From DATATJ01 sp963789075 (GTDB taxonomy: Bacteria; Acidobacteriota; Vicinamibacteria; Vicinamibacterales; CAVVIG01): DNA of 64,000 nucleotides. The stretch covers positions 134,003 to 198,002 of the forward strand of contig CAWBJQ010000007.1 of assembly GCA_963789075.1 (NCBI GenBank), given 5' to 3'. The position numbers and the translations under genes are program-made. The notes below the pieces were generated by a model. The model did not search any database, was not told the DNA's origin, and saw only the letters and a list, made by a program, of their open reading frames with translations. This document shows positions 53,777 through 62,354 of this stretch, piece after piece (the first letter of the stretch is position 1; each line of letters begins with the position of its first letter).

Positions 53777-54502
53777 GTGAGTACACCGACGGCCGGCGAC
53801 GTCCACGTCCGCTACCGTCGGACCGATGTGATCGACGAAGCGACACTGGCGGCGGCGGTCGCCCTGCTGTCGGACGAGGAGCGGGCGCGGCACGAGCGGT
53901 TTCGCGCGACGCGCGATCGCGACGAATACGCGATGGCGCACGCCCTGCTGAGATTGACCCTCTCGGAGCTCGGCGATCAGCCGCCGGGCAGCTGGCGGTT
54001 CGCATCCGGCCCGCACGGCAAACCCGCGCTGACCGATTCCGCCTCGCGCCTGTCGTTCAACCTGTCGCACGCCCGCGGCCTCGTCGCCTGCGCCGTCGCT
54101 GCCGGAGCCGACGTCGGACTCGACGTCGAGCAGGTCACCCGTGCGACCGAGTGGCGGCGCATCGCGTCGCGCTATTTTTCGCGCGCGGAGCTCGCTGAGA
54201 TCGATCGCACGGAACCGGCCGCCCAGACGATTCGCTTCTTCGAGGTCTGGACGCTCAAGGAGGCGTTCGTCAAGGCCCTCGGGGTTGGATTGTCGCAGCC
54301 GCTGGCCACGATGGCGTTCAGCGCCGAACGGCCGGACGCGATCGTCTTCACGCCGCCGTCTGATATCGCTGCCGCCCTGTGGCACTTCGGCCTATATGCG
54401 CCGACACCGGCGCACCGCCTGGCGGTCGCGGTCAGCGACGGATCGGTGCGGCCATGGCGCATCACCGTGCGCGACGCAGATGCCCGATCCAGGCAGGACT
54501 AA
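53777..54502 (+). CDS. 4'-phosphopantetheinyl transferase (Sfp type)
   Basis: Intact 241 aa, GTG start. Motifs: GKPALTDSASRLSFNLSHAR (P1-P1a, SFNLSHA), VGLDVEQ (Mg-binding Asp/Glu), and FFEVWTLKEAFVKALGVGLS (WxxKEAxxKxxG). Transfers the CoA phosphopantetheine arm to carrier proteins of polyketide, peptide or fatty-acid synthases. No carrier protein or synthase is in this window. The last three sense codons (RQD) and the TAA lie in the arm of a REP-like repeat. Confidence 0.93.
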   Translation: MSTPTAGDVHVRYRRTDVIDEATLAAAVALLSDEERARHERFRATRDRDEYAMAHALLRLTLSELGDQPPGSWRFASGPHGKPALTDSASRLSFNLSHARGLVACAVAAGADVGLDVEQVTRATEWRRIASRYFSRAELAEIDRTEPAAQTIRFFEVWTLKEAFVKALGVGLSQPLATMAFSAERPDAIVFTPPSDIAAALWHFGLYAPTPAHRLAVAVSDGSVRPWRITVRDADARSRQD

Positions 54503-54585
54503 AGTCCTGCGCCACGAATGCTCAGGCGTTCGTCGTGCAGCGCGTCATTGCCGCCAGGCCGTCGTAGCGCAGGACTTCAGTCCTG
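54494..54585. repeat. REP-like inverted repeat between convergent genes
   Basis: Arms CAGGACTAAAGTCCTGCGCC (54494 on) and GCGCAGGACTTCAGTCCTG (to 54585) are complementary apart from two positions, with 46 nt between. Each arm also holds a small palindrome AGGACTNNAGTCCT. Both flanking genes end inside the arms: CAG-GAC-TAA for the transferase, CAG-GAC-TGA for the receptor. Likely a mobile REP that serves as bidirectional terminator. Confidence 0.7.
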
Positions 54586-56439
54586 TCGACCGCCAATGTG
54601 CACACCGGCTCGAATCCAGCGCCCCGGCATGTCCACGCCCGAGATCTCCTGATAGTGCGTGTCGAGCAGATTCGATCCTTCGACGAACAGCGTGGCGATG
54701 CCGACACTGCGGCTGACGCGCGTGTCGACGAGCCAGTAGTCGACGCCGTCGCGCCGGCGTTTGTACTCCGCGCGCTGGCCGATGCTGAACTTCGCCGGCA
54801 GCGCCGCGCTCGCCGAGAGCGCCAACGTTTGCCGCGCGTAGTCCAGCACGTATTCGGAGAAGGTCGTCAGCGAGTCGGTGGATGCGTCGAGCAGGGTGTA
54901 CTGGGCGCTGATCGAGCTCGATTCGGTGACCGGCTCCGCCCTGGCGTCGTTCCCATCCTTTGTGTCCTTTGTGTCCTTTGTGTTTACCCGGACGAAGACG
55001 CGCCGCGCGGTCAGCTCGAGCCCGCGCGTCTCGACGTGCCGGACGTTGGCCGCCTGCCACTTGTCGAGGATCGATGCGCGCACGAAATCGATTGTGTCGC
55101 GCGCCTGCCGATCGAAGAGCGAGCCGCCGACCGTCCACCCGCTCATGCCGACCCAGTCGACGCCCGCCTCGGACGACCACGCGTGCTCGGGCACCAGAGT
55201 CGGCGTGCCCAGATTGTTCGGATCGACATAGAAGCGCTCAGTGAACGTCGGCACGCGGAACGCACGCCCGGCCGACGCGCGCAGCTTCACGCGATTGCCC
55301 ATCCAGGTGACGGCCGACAGGGCGGGGCTCACCGCCGATCCGAACGTCGAGTAGCCGTCGACGCGGACCGCCGGATAGACGAACGTGCGCGATCCGATCT
55401 GCTGCTGCACTTCGCCGAAGACGCTGCCGCGAATGAGGTCGTGGTCGCCCAGGTTGTTGGAATGAATCCAGTCGGCGCCCACCTCGGTTCCGATCGTCAC
55501 GCGGGTTCGATCGCTGACGAGGCGCTGGAGGCGGCCGGTCGCATCGATCGCGTGGTCGCGATGCTGATTCGGCGTCCCCGGCTGCGTGGAATCGTAGAGG
55601 AACACGTCGCCGTGCGTCCGATAACTGGTCTGCCAACGGCCGCTCCACGCGCCGAGCTGCGGCGTCGCGCCGTCGAGCGACACCAGCGTCTGGTTCGTGC
55701 GCTCGGTCGAGAGCGCGGGCCCGTAGAAGCCGGCCGCGCCGAAGTCCTTGCGCAGATGCGACACCCACAGCTGCACGCCGTTCCCGAACGTCGTCTGCGA
55801 GCTGACGTCGAGCGTGCGGAAGTCGCGATCGGTCTCGAAGCCATCCGCGCGATTGGCCGACACCGCGAGCGCCTCGCGGATGCCGCCGGCCGATCCCGCG
55901 ATCGAGGCGTCGCCCGACACGAACCCGAATGCGCCGGCAGTGAGCGTCAGCTCGCGATCGCTGCCGGTGCGGCGGGTGATGACGTTGATCGTGCCGCCGA
56001 ACGCGTCGGCGCCGTAGAGCGACGACCCGGGGCCCATCACGATCTCGATGCGCTCGATCTGGTCGAGCGGCACCGGAATGTCGCCGTTGTGATGGCCGGT
56101 CTGCGAATCGTTCAAGCGGACGCCGTTCAGCAGGACGAGCGTCTGGCCGAACGTCGCGCCGCGCAGCGCGAAGTCCGACTGCACGCCGAACGGACCGCGC
56201 GATTGCACGTCGACGCTCGCCGCGTAGGCGAGCACGTCCGCCAGCGACTCGGCCGGCAGCCGCTGAATCTCTTCGCGCGTCATCACCACGACCGTCCGCG
56301 CCAGCGTTTGGAACGAAACGTCCTCTGCGTGCCCGGTGACGGTCACCTGATCCACCGAGGTCACCGGCTGATCGGGCGTCTGGGCAGACGCGAGACAAGG
56401 TACGAAGCACAACGCAGCGACGAGAACGAATCGTGGCAT
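54577..56439 (-). CDS. TonB-dependent receptor (BtuB-like)
   Basis: Intact 620 aa. Signal peptide PRFVLVAALCFVPCLASAQ, then the plug: SVDQVTVTGHAEDVSFQTLA, VVMTREEIQRLPAESLADVL, QSDFALRGATFGQTLVLLNG, VRLNDSQTGHHNGDIPVPLD and QIERIEIVMGPGSSLYGADA. The barrel follows, with LRASAGRAFRVPTFTERFYV and a final IRAGVHIGG. BtuB-type receptors bring in cobalamin, but no btu gene is adjacent and the ligand is uncertain. A threefold 9-bp tandem repeat at 54956-54982 codes for the KDTKDTKDG insertion. I start at the ATG at 56439; the frame extends to 56589. Confidence 0.9.
   Translation of the reverse strand: MPRFVLVAALCFVPCLASAQTPDQPVTSVDQVTVTGHAEDVSFQTLARTVVVMTREEIQRLPAESLADVLAYAASVDVQSRGPFGVQSDFALRGATFGQTLVLLNGVRLNDSQTGHHNGDIPVPLDQIERIEIVMGPGSSLYGADAFGGTINVITRRTGSDRELTLTAGAFGFVSGDASIAGSAGGIREALAVSANRADGFETDRDFRTLDVSSQTTFGNGVQLWVSHLRKDFGAAGFYGPALSTERTNQTLVSLDGATPQLGAWSGRWQTSYRTHGDVFLYDSTQPGTPNQHRDHAIDATGRLQRLVSDRTRVTIGTEVGADWIHSNNLGDHDLIRGSVFGEVQQQIGSRTFVYPAVRVDGYSTFGSAVSPALSAVTWMGNRVKLRASAGRAFRVPTFTERFYVDPNNLGTPTLVPEHAWSSEAGVDWVGMSGWTVGGSLFDRQARDTIDFVRASILDKWQAANVRHVETRGLELTARRVFVRVNTKDTKDTKDGNDARAEPVTESSSISAQYTLLDASTDSLTTFSEYVLDYARQTLALSASAALPAKFSIGQRAEYKRRRDGVDYWLVDTRVSRSVGIATLFVEGSNLLDTHYQEISGVDMPGRWIRAGVHIGGRQD
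54956..54982. repeat. 3 x 9-bp tandem repeat within the receptor gene
   Basis: Three exact copies of TCCTTTGTG (CACAAAGGA on the coding strand), translated as repeating KDT. Related CACGAAGGN tandem repeats lie in intergenic regions at 33.3, 36.2 and 46.3 kb, so this may be an intergenic-type repeat that invaded a loop of the receptor. Confidence 0.65.
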
Positions 56440-56444
56440 GGGGA

Positions 56445-56753
56445 TTAGAGGACCGTGGGACGCAGCGCCGCAGCGGAACAGCGCAGAAAGGCTTCGAGCT
56501 TCTCGACCACCATGTCGGAGAGACCGCTCACCGGCGCCGCAAAGACCCAGAGGTGCCGGCCCGATGCGCCGCTCAGCTCGAGGCGCCATCGGCCGCGATC
56601 GGTCGGGCGTACGCTGACGCGCCAGCGGCCAACGAGGTGGCGGAACATGCGCCGCACGTCGCGCGCGATGGCGCTCAGCAGCCTCGGTTCATCCACGCCT
56701 TCGATGACCACAGCGACCTGCTCGGAGGGTACGAAATTCAGAATCACGGACAT
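56445..56753 (-). CDS. Hypothetical protein (102 aa)
   Basis: Intact and 5 nt upstream of the receptor gene. The sequence (VPSEQVAVVIEGVDEPRLLS, AIARDVRRMFRHLVGRWRVS, RGRWRLELSGASGRHLWVFA, LSDMVVEKLEAFLRCSAAA) suggests a small alpha/beta protein without signal peptide. I do not recognise it. Position suggests co-expression with the receptor. Confidence 0.65.
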   Translation of the reverse strand: MSVILNFVPSEQVAVVIEGVDEPRLLSAIARDVRRMFRHLVGRWRVSVRPTDRGRWRLELSGASGRHLWVFAAPVSGLSDMVVEKLEAFLRCSAAALRPTVL

Positions 56754-56773
56754 GTCATCGTAATTCTTGCTGC

Positions 56774-57262
56774 TTACTTTTTGTTTTTTAATTTCTCGTG
56801 CGCGCGCCGTCCAAGGCGTACGACGATGTCGTACTCGGGCTTCGTCACCGGCTGCACCGACAGTCGGCTGCCCTTCTTCGTCACGACCATGTGCTCGAGG
56901 CCCTTGGTGGCCTTCAGCGTGTCGAGCGACACGGTGCCTGGAAAGCGCTCCACGAACGCGATGTCGACCATGTACCAGATCGGCGGCTTGCCGACGCTAT
57001 CCGGGTCGAAGTACTTGTGGCCCTTCTTGCCGGCGAACACGTCCGGGTAGCCCGCCCTCGCGATCTCGGCCAGCCCGGTGACGCCGGAGGGATCGGCGTT
57101 CGACGCGTAGAACAGCACGCCGTCGCCCTCCTGCATGTCGTCGCGCATGAAATTGCGCGCCTGATAATTGCGCACGCCTTCCCAGCTCGTGCGGCCGTCG
57201 CGCGCAAGGTCATCGATCGTGTACGCCTCAGGCTCGCATTTCATCAACCAATAGCGCCGCAT
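56774..57262 (-). CDS. EVE domain-containing protein
   Basis: Intact 162 aa. MRRYWLMKCEPEAYTIDDLA, GRTSWEGVRNYQARNFMRDD, QEGDGVLFYASNADPSGVTG, AEIARAGYPDVF and DPSGVTGL are the hallmark stretches of EVE (thymocyte nuclear protein 1-like) domains, which bind modified bases through a PUA-like fold. The C-terminal part (TLKATKGLEHMVVTKKGSRL, SVQPVTKPEYDIV) is standard. Such proteins are seen near modification and defence genes elsewhere, but there are none here. Start at the ATG at 57262. Confidence 0.93.
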   Translation of the reverse strand: MRRYWLMKCEPEAYTIDDLARDGRTSWEGVRNYQARNFMRDDMQEGDGVLFYASNADPSGVTGLAEIARAGYPDVFAGKKGHKYFDPDSVGKPPIWYMVDIAFVERFPGTVSLDTLKATKGLEHMVVTKKGSRLSVQPVTKPEYDIVVRLGRRAHEKLKNKK

Positions 57263-57277
57263 ATCCACGTCCACCGC

Positions 57278-57340
57278 GTAGGGCGGGTCCTTTTGGACCC
57301 GCCTCGACCTCGACGCCGGGTCTCAAAAGACCCGGCCTAC
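57278..57340. repeat. BIME-like pair of hairpins
   Basis: GGCGGGTCC-TTTT-GGACCCGCC (57282-57303) and GCCGGGTCT-CAAA-AGACCCGGC (57315-57336) are perfect 9-bp hairpins, and the outer ends GTAGG/CCTAC make the two units inverted copies of one another. It sits between the EVE gene start and the LVIVD gene stop and may end transcription of the latter. Confidence 0.75.
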
Positions 57341-57350
57341 GTGCCGACAG

Positions 57351-59266
57351 TTATCCGCGCAGCTTCGCGGTTTCTCCCTTGATGGTCGCCGCGAGCGCCC
57401 GCAGCCGGACGGCATCACGTCCGCTGCTCGCCGCGGCGTCCGTTTCGAGCTGCGCCGCCAGCGCGTCCAGCTGACCGGCGGCGGCCACCGCGTTCTTGTC
57501 TCCCGCGTGCTGTCCGTCGGCGCGATCGAGCGCCGCCTTCACCGCGCGGGCGCGCTCCGGCTGAATGCCGTGGCTGCGATTCAGCTGGTCGAGGTACGCG
57601 CGCGCGACGACTCGCGCCGGCCGGCCACGAGATCTTTTCCTGCTCCTGCGGATTGAACTTCACCCGATCGCACGAGGCTCGCCGCGTCGATCTCGTTCTG
57701 CGTCAGATACTCGCTCGGCGTCAGCTTGAACACGTCGATGCCGCGCGCGATCTCGGATCCGTAGATGTGGCCGTTGTACCAGTAGGCCGACCAGAACCCG
57801 CCGGTGATCAGCTGCGTCGCGTCGATCGGACCGCGGTCGAAGAACGCGATCTCGACCGGCTTCGCCGAGTCGGTGAAGTCGAACACCGACACGCCGCCCT
57901 GATACCACCCCTGCACCATGATGTCGCGTCCCGGCACCGGGACGAGCGAGCCGTTGTGCGCGACGCAGTTCTCCTGCTCGGTCTGCGGCGCCGGCATCTT
58001 GTAGTAGCCCGCGAACTTCAACTTGTGATCGACGATGTCGAAGATGGCGTCGGCGCCCCAGTTCAGCGGATCGGTCGCGCGGCAGCGCGGACGCGTGCCG
58101 CCGCCCCATTCGTCCGTGAAGATCACCTTCGTGCCGTCGTTGTTGAAGGTGGCCGAGTGCCAGTAGGCGAAGTTCTTGTCCGCGACGGCGTCGAGGCGGA
58201 CGGGATGCACGGGATCGTGAGATGTCGAGCAGGATGCCGTTGCCGGAGCAGGCGCCGGCCGCCAGCCCGATCTCCGGGAAGACCGTGATGTCGTGGCACT
58301 GATTCGTCGCGCGCGACGGCTGCGTGCCGGGGCCGCGGTCGCCGCCCGGTCTCGAGGCCGGCGATCGCGCCCGTCTTCGCGTCGGCGAAGATGCGCGGGC
58401 GGTTGACGAGCGCCGCTTTTTCAGGCGCGGCGAGCGGCACTTTGATCACGTCGATGCTGAACAGCGACGTATTCGGATCGTCTTTCGGATCCGCATTGGA
58501 GCAGCCGGCGAGCTCGTCGCCCGAGCGCACCGAGCTGGTGCCGGAGCCGTAGATGTACAGGTTCGCCTTGTCGTTCGGATCGTCAACGAGCGTGTGCGTG
58601 TGCGATCCGCGGCACGTCTGGATGGCGGCAATCTGACGCGGCTTGCTGCAGATCGCTGATGTCGAAAATGCGGACGCCGCGGAACCGTTCGGCGCTGACG
58701 GGCTCCTGCACGCCTTCGGTGCCGCAGTCGACGCGTCCGCTCGTCTGCTCCACCGACATGAACAGCAGGTTCCCGTAGCACCGACACGTCGCCCTGGCCG
58801 CCGGGACAGACAATCGACGCGAGCAGCCGCGGCCGCTTCGAGCTGTCGACGTCGTACGTGTTGAAGCCGTGAAAGTTTCCCATGAAGAGATGGTTGCGGC
58901 TGAACGCGAGATCAGAATTCGCGAAGGCCAAGCCGCTGGGCCGCTGCGCGGCAGCCGGCGTGGCGGCCGGAGGCGCAGACTCTGCGGCCGCAGGCGCCGC
59001 AGGCTCGGTCCCGGGAGCCGCAGGCGGACGGCTCCGGCGGCGTCGGCGAACCGGCGGGCGCCGCGGGATCGAAGAATCCCTCGGGCGCGGAAGGCTCGCG
59101 ATGTGCTCCATGTTGAGCGCCGCGTTCGCCGGCGTTGTGCAGACCGGCCTTCAGACCGACGCGCGGATCGTTCGCCGAGGCCGGCGCCTGCTGCGCCGCC
59201 TCCCTCGATGCCGAGGAACAACAGGGCCGTGGCGACGCTCAGAACGGTGGCGACAATCGATTTCAT
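57351..59266 (-). CDS. LVIVD-repeat secreted protein, several frameshifts
   Basis: About 638 aa. Signal peptide KSIVATVLSVATALLFLG, a Pro/Ala-rich lead, then a beta-propeller-like body: GLAFANSDLAFSRNHLFMGN, NTYDVDSSKRPRLLASIVCP, RGVRIFDISDLQQ, CHDITVFPEIG, NFAYWHSATFNNDGTKVIFT, DEWGGGTRPRCRATDPLNWG, GGVSVFDFTDSAKPVEIAFF and SAYWYNGHIYGSEIARGIDV. The end is a helical domain (DQLNRSHGIQPERARAV, RLRALAATIKGETAKLRG). At least five frame changes. LVIVD repeats occur in surface proteins; the propeller carries several Cys, His and Asp that may bind metal. Coupled by ATGA to the DUF305 gene upstream. Confidence 0.78.
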
Positions 59267-59940
59267 TTCTGAAGCTCCTTGAGCATGGCGCTCATGCGGT
59301 CGATCTCCATGCGCTGATCGGCGTCCACGTCGGACGCAAACGCGAAAATTTCCGAGTCCTGCCCAGCGCCCGGTGTCGCGAACAGGTCGTGCACCATCGT
59401 CAGCGCGCCGCCGTGATGCTTGATCATCCCTTCGAGAAACAGCCGATCGAACGCTGGGCCGCTCGCGGCCGCGAGGCGTTCCATTTCTGCCGGCGTCAGC
59501 ATGCCGGGCATCAGCGGCATCGCCATGCCGGGCATCGACATTCCGGCATGTGCATCGCGCCCGGATCGGGCACGTTCTGCCCGCGCACCTCCAGCCAGTG
59601 CTGCATCATCTTGATCTCGTCCTTCTGCGACATCTCGATCCGCAGGCCGAGCAGTTTCATGTCCTGGCTCGCTGGTGTGCGTCTTCAACAGTTCGACCAT
59701 CTCCACCGCCTGCGAGTGGTGGTGAATCATGCCCTGCATGAACGTCACGTCGGCCGGCGTCGCCTGGACGTGCGACAGGTCGCGCGACTGGTCGGCGGCG
59801 ATCGGCCGGCTCGGCTGGCCGGGCGCGCCCGGTTGGATGATCTGTGGCGTCTGATCCGCGAGCGTCGGCGTTTTCACGGCGGCCGACCGGCACGACGCGA
59901 AGCCGCCGGCGGCCAGCAGGATGGCGGCGATCCGGTGCAT
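59263..59940 (-). CDS. DUF305 lipoprotein, frameshifted
   Basis: About 226 aa. Lipoprotein signal (RIAAILLAAGGFASC, Cys after GFAS). DUF305 is a tandem ferritin-like fold: first unit ADVTFMQGMIHHHSQAVEMV with EMSQKDEIKMMQHWLE in other frames, Met-rich linker (HAGMSMPGMAMPLMPGMLTP), and second unit FDRLFLEGMIKHHGGALTMV and DRMSAMLKELQK. Two shifts near 59670 and 59560. DUF305 proteins such as cyanobacterial CopM bind copper; the paired MIHHH and MIKHH motifs and Met-rich loop fit that. Start at the ATG at 59940. Confidence 0.85.
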   Translation of the reverse strand: MHRIAAILLAAGGFASCRSAAVKTPTLADQTPQIIQPGAPGQPSRPIAADQSRDLSHVQATPADVTFMQGMIHHHSQAVEMVELLKTHTSEPGHETARPADRDVAEGRDQDDAALAGGARAERARSGRDAHAGMSMPGMAMPLMPGMLTPAEMERLAAASGPAFDRLFLEGMIKHHGGALTMVHDLFATPGAGQDSEIFAFASDVDADQRMEIDRMSAMLKELQK

Positions 59941-60071
59941 ATGGATGGTCAAGACGCCCCGATCATACACATCTCCGCACCTTCCGCCGAACTGTGCGCG
60001 CAGATTTGCCCGGCCCGGGCGGCCCGGCCGTTTTTACGAAGAGCCCGATAGGTGGAAAGATCGGCGGGTGA

Positions 60072-62219
60072 TCAGTTTCGAGCCGATGGTCGTGCGGCCG
60101 TCACCTTTCTGATCATGTCGGCCAACGCGGTCCTCAGCGCCTTGCCAAGCGGCGAGTCGAGAAACGCGCCGTAGGTGTCGTTGCCCCAGGAGCCGAAATT
60201 CGTGAACGCCGTCCCACTGAACGCATTGTTGGTCTCGTGGCCTTCGGAGCGGGCGCTGAAGAGGCGTTGTCCACTCGCGACATCGTACAGCTCGCCCTGC
60301 AGGGTCACCGTGGCTTTGACGCGCCGGATGTGGACGTTGCCGGACTGTCCCTTGATCGACGGAATCCAGCCGCTCTTGTTCGACTCTTCCGATCGTGCCT
60401 CGAGGACCGTTCCGACGAACACGAGGTCGACGTGCTGCGCGCGGCCGAGCGCGATCGCGGTGTCGGCGTCGAGATCCTCTGCTCTGGCCGAGCCGTCGAG
60501 CGTGAGCAGGCGCGGCACCAACGCCGTTGTATGGACCACCTCGGCCTGCATCGTCCGGCCGATGTCAGCGCCGGCGGCGCGGTTCCCAGACCCTGTAGCG
60601 TCCACGAAAGGCGCAATGCCAATTTTGGTGACGCTTCGGGCATCCGCGGCTTGCGGGGTTTGGGTTTGTCCCGATGCCAGCCCCGCGGCGCCAAGCAGGG
60701 CGAGCGGGGCGAGTGCGAGACACCGGCGAAAGAACAGTGATCTCACGCCTTGTCTGCCTTGCAACCTGGCAACGTTTGGCGTCTTGTTGATGATGGTCAT
60801 GGGATCGCTCGATATCCCGCCTTCGCTGTTGACGCGATATCTGATGTGGAGCGTGCCGAGAATGAAGTTGATGGCGTCGGTGATCGGCTTGGGAATCAGG
60901 TAGCCGATGCCACCGGACATGCCGACCACGATCGTCGCTTCCTTGCACTGAATCATGCCGAGATCGGATCCCTTGAACAGCCCTGCCGAAGAATTGAGCG
61001 AGAAATAGGGACCCGTCACCAAGCCCCATGCGCCGACGCCGAAGACCACCTTCATCTGGTGCGTGAAGTCGACGCCGCTCGGGGCGATCGAGATGCCGTC
61101 TGCCGTCTGCAACAGCGTCTGTTTCGCGGTGAATCCCGTGGGAGCGGCCAGGCCCCATTTTTTTCCCGCGTAGCCGATCTGAAATGCGCCGGTGAACGTG
61201 TAATCGCCAACGGCGCTCAGCGTCGAATTCCTGACGCCGAGGGCCGTCTGGATGATGATTTGCTGCCGCACTGTCAGCGCCACCGGTACCGGTCCGCCGC
61301 CCAGGGGAATGCTGAAGTCAGGGACGGCCTGCAGCCGCCCGTTCACGTTGGCCTTGCGGCCGACGTCCGTGCCCACATCGAACTTCAGCGTCAGTCCTGC
61401 AGCGCCGCTCAATCTCAGTGTGGCTTCGAGCAGGTCGCCATCGTCGGAGATCTTCAACACCGGCGTGAGCGTCGGTTCATGGATGTGCACGAACGCCTCG
61501 GCTGAGACCTTCAGGCCGCCGCCGTCCGAGGTGGCGCGTAGGCCGATCCCTTCACGACTGCGGGTCGGAACGACTTTGAAGTGGACCAGGTTGGATACGT
61601 CCGGAACGGGGCCGGCCTGCGATCCGGCGGGCGGTGCGGATTGGGTCGTGAACGCGACCGTCGCGACCCCAACCTCCTGGCCGTCCCATGGCCGCAGTTC
61701 GGCGGACCCCGGCGCGGCAATGACGCGCCCTGGAAGCTCCGGCGCCTCGTACGCGATCGCTTCGCTGAAATCGATCGGCATCGCGTCGATGTGGATGTCG
61801 CACTTCTTGATGATCTCGGTGATCGCCACCGGACCCAGCGTGACCGCGAGATTGCCGCCATCCCTGCGAACGTCGAGCACGCGTCCGACCGCCCGATTGG
61901 TGAGAAAAATGATCTTGCCTTCCGTAAGCTCGCTGGCGTGCGGTGCGTGTGCGTCGATCGTCCAGGTGAGCCCGGTGGGGCTGAGCGCTCGGACCGCATC
62001 CGCCCCGCCGCCGACCACGACGACGGCCGGTTGATACGCGACCGAGGCGTCCGGGATCGGCGCGATTCCGTACTTCAACTCGGCCGCCGTCAAATCGCTC
62101 TTCTTCAACTGGTGGAGCGACGAGGATCGGGATGACGGGCGTCGCGCGCATCCGTCAACAGTCGCGGCGGCGATCAACAGCACGACGAGCATCCGCGAAA
62201 GGCGCGCAGGCACGTTCAC
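60072..62219 (-). CDS. Large lipoprotein fused in frame to a CsgG-like protein
   Basis: One open frame of 715 aa that looks like two proteins. Residues 1-490: lipoprotein signal (MLVVLLIAAATVDGC), then a beta-rich body with repeated hydrophobic strands (AVVVVGGGADAVRALSPTGL, IIFLTNRAVGRVLDVRRDGG, LSAVGDYTFTGAFQIGYAGK, SGGIGYLIPKPITDAINFIL). From the GTG at 60746 a second signal peptide appears (RRCLALAPLALLGAAGLASG), followed by a CsgG/HfaB-like domain: SVTKIGIAPFVDATGSGNRA, AADIGRTMQAEVVHTTALVP-like text, GRAQHVDLVFVGTVLEARSE and SGWIPSIKGQ. An indel probably removed the first gene's stop. CsgG-like proteins form or regulate secretion pores. Confidence 0.7.
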   Translation of the reverse strand: MNVPARLSRMLVVLLIAAATVDGCARRPSSRSSSLHQLKKSDLTAAELKYGIAPIPDASVAYQPAVVVVGGGADAVRALSPTGLTWTIDAHAPHASELTEGKIIFLTNRAVGRVLDVRRDGGNLAVTLGPVAITEIIKKCDIHIDAMPIDFSEAIAYEAPELPGRVIAAPGSAELRPWDGQEVGVATVAFTTQSAPPAGSQAGPVPDVSNLVHFKVVPTRSREGIGLRATSDGGGLKVSAEAFVHIHEPTLTPVLKISDDGDLLEATLRLSGAAGLTLKFDVGTDVGRKANVNGRLQAVPDFSIPLGGGPVPVALTVRQQIIIQTALGVRNSTLSAVGDYTFTGAFQIGYAGKKWGLAAPTGFTAKQTLLQTADGISIAPSGVDFTHQMKVVFGVGAWGLVTGPYFSLNSSAGLFKGSDLGMIQCKEATIVVGMSGGIGYLIPKPITDAINFILGTLHIRYRVNSEGGISSDPMTIINKTPNVARLQGRQGVRSLFFRRCLALAPLALLGAAGLASGQTQTPQAADARSVTKIGIAPFVDATGSGNRAAGADIGRTMQAEVVHTTALVPRLLTLDGSARAEDLDADTAIALGRAQHVDLVFVGTVLEARSEESNKSGWIPSIKGQSGNVHIRRVKATVTLQGELYDVASGQRLFSARSEGHETNNAFSGTAFTNFGSWGNDTYGAFLDSPLGKALRTALADMIRKVTAARPSARN

Positions 62220-62354
62220 CTCGATGTGAGAAATCGGTTACTGCCAGAGAAAGAGGACTGAGCCGGCGAAATATTGCCTGCCCGCCGAGCTAATATCTGC
62301 ACGCGTTCGCCGCTCTTCATGCTCGGGAATGTCCGCCATGGTTGGACTATCAGC

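Noticed and set aside
54598..56448. Plus-strand frame of 616 codons
   Set aside because: Exact antisense of the intact BtuB-like receptor; no motifs of its own.
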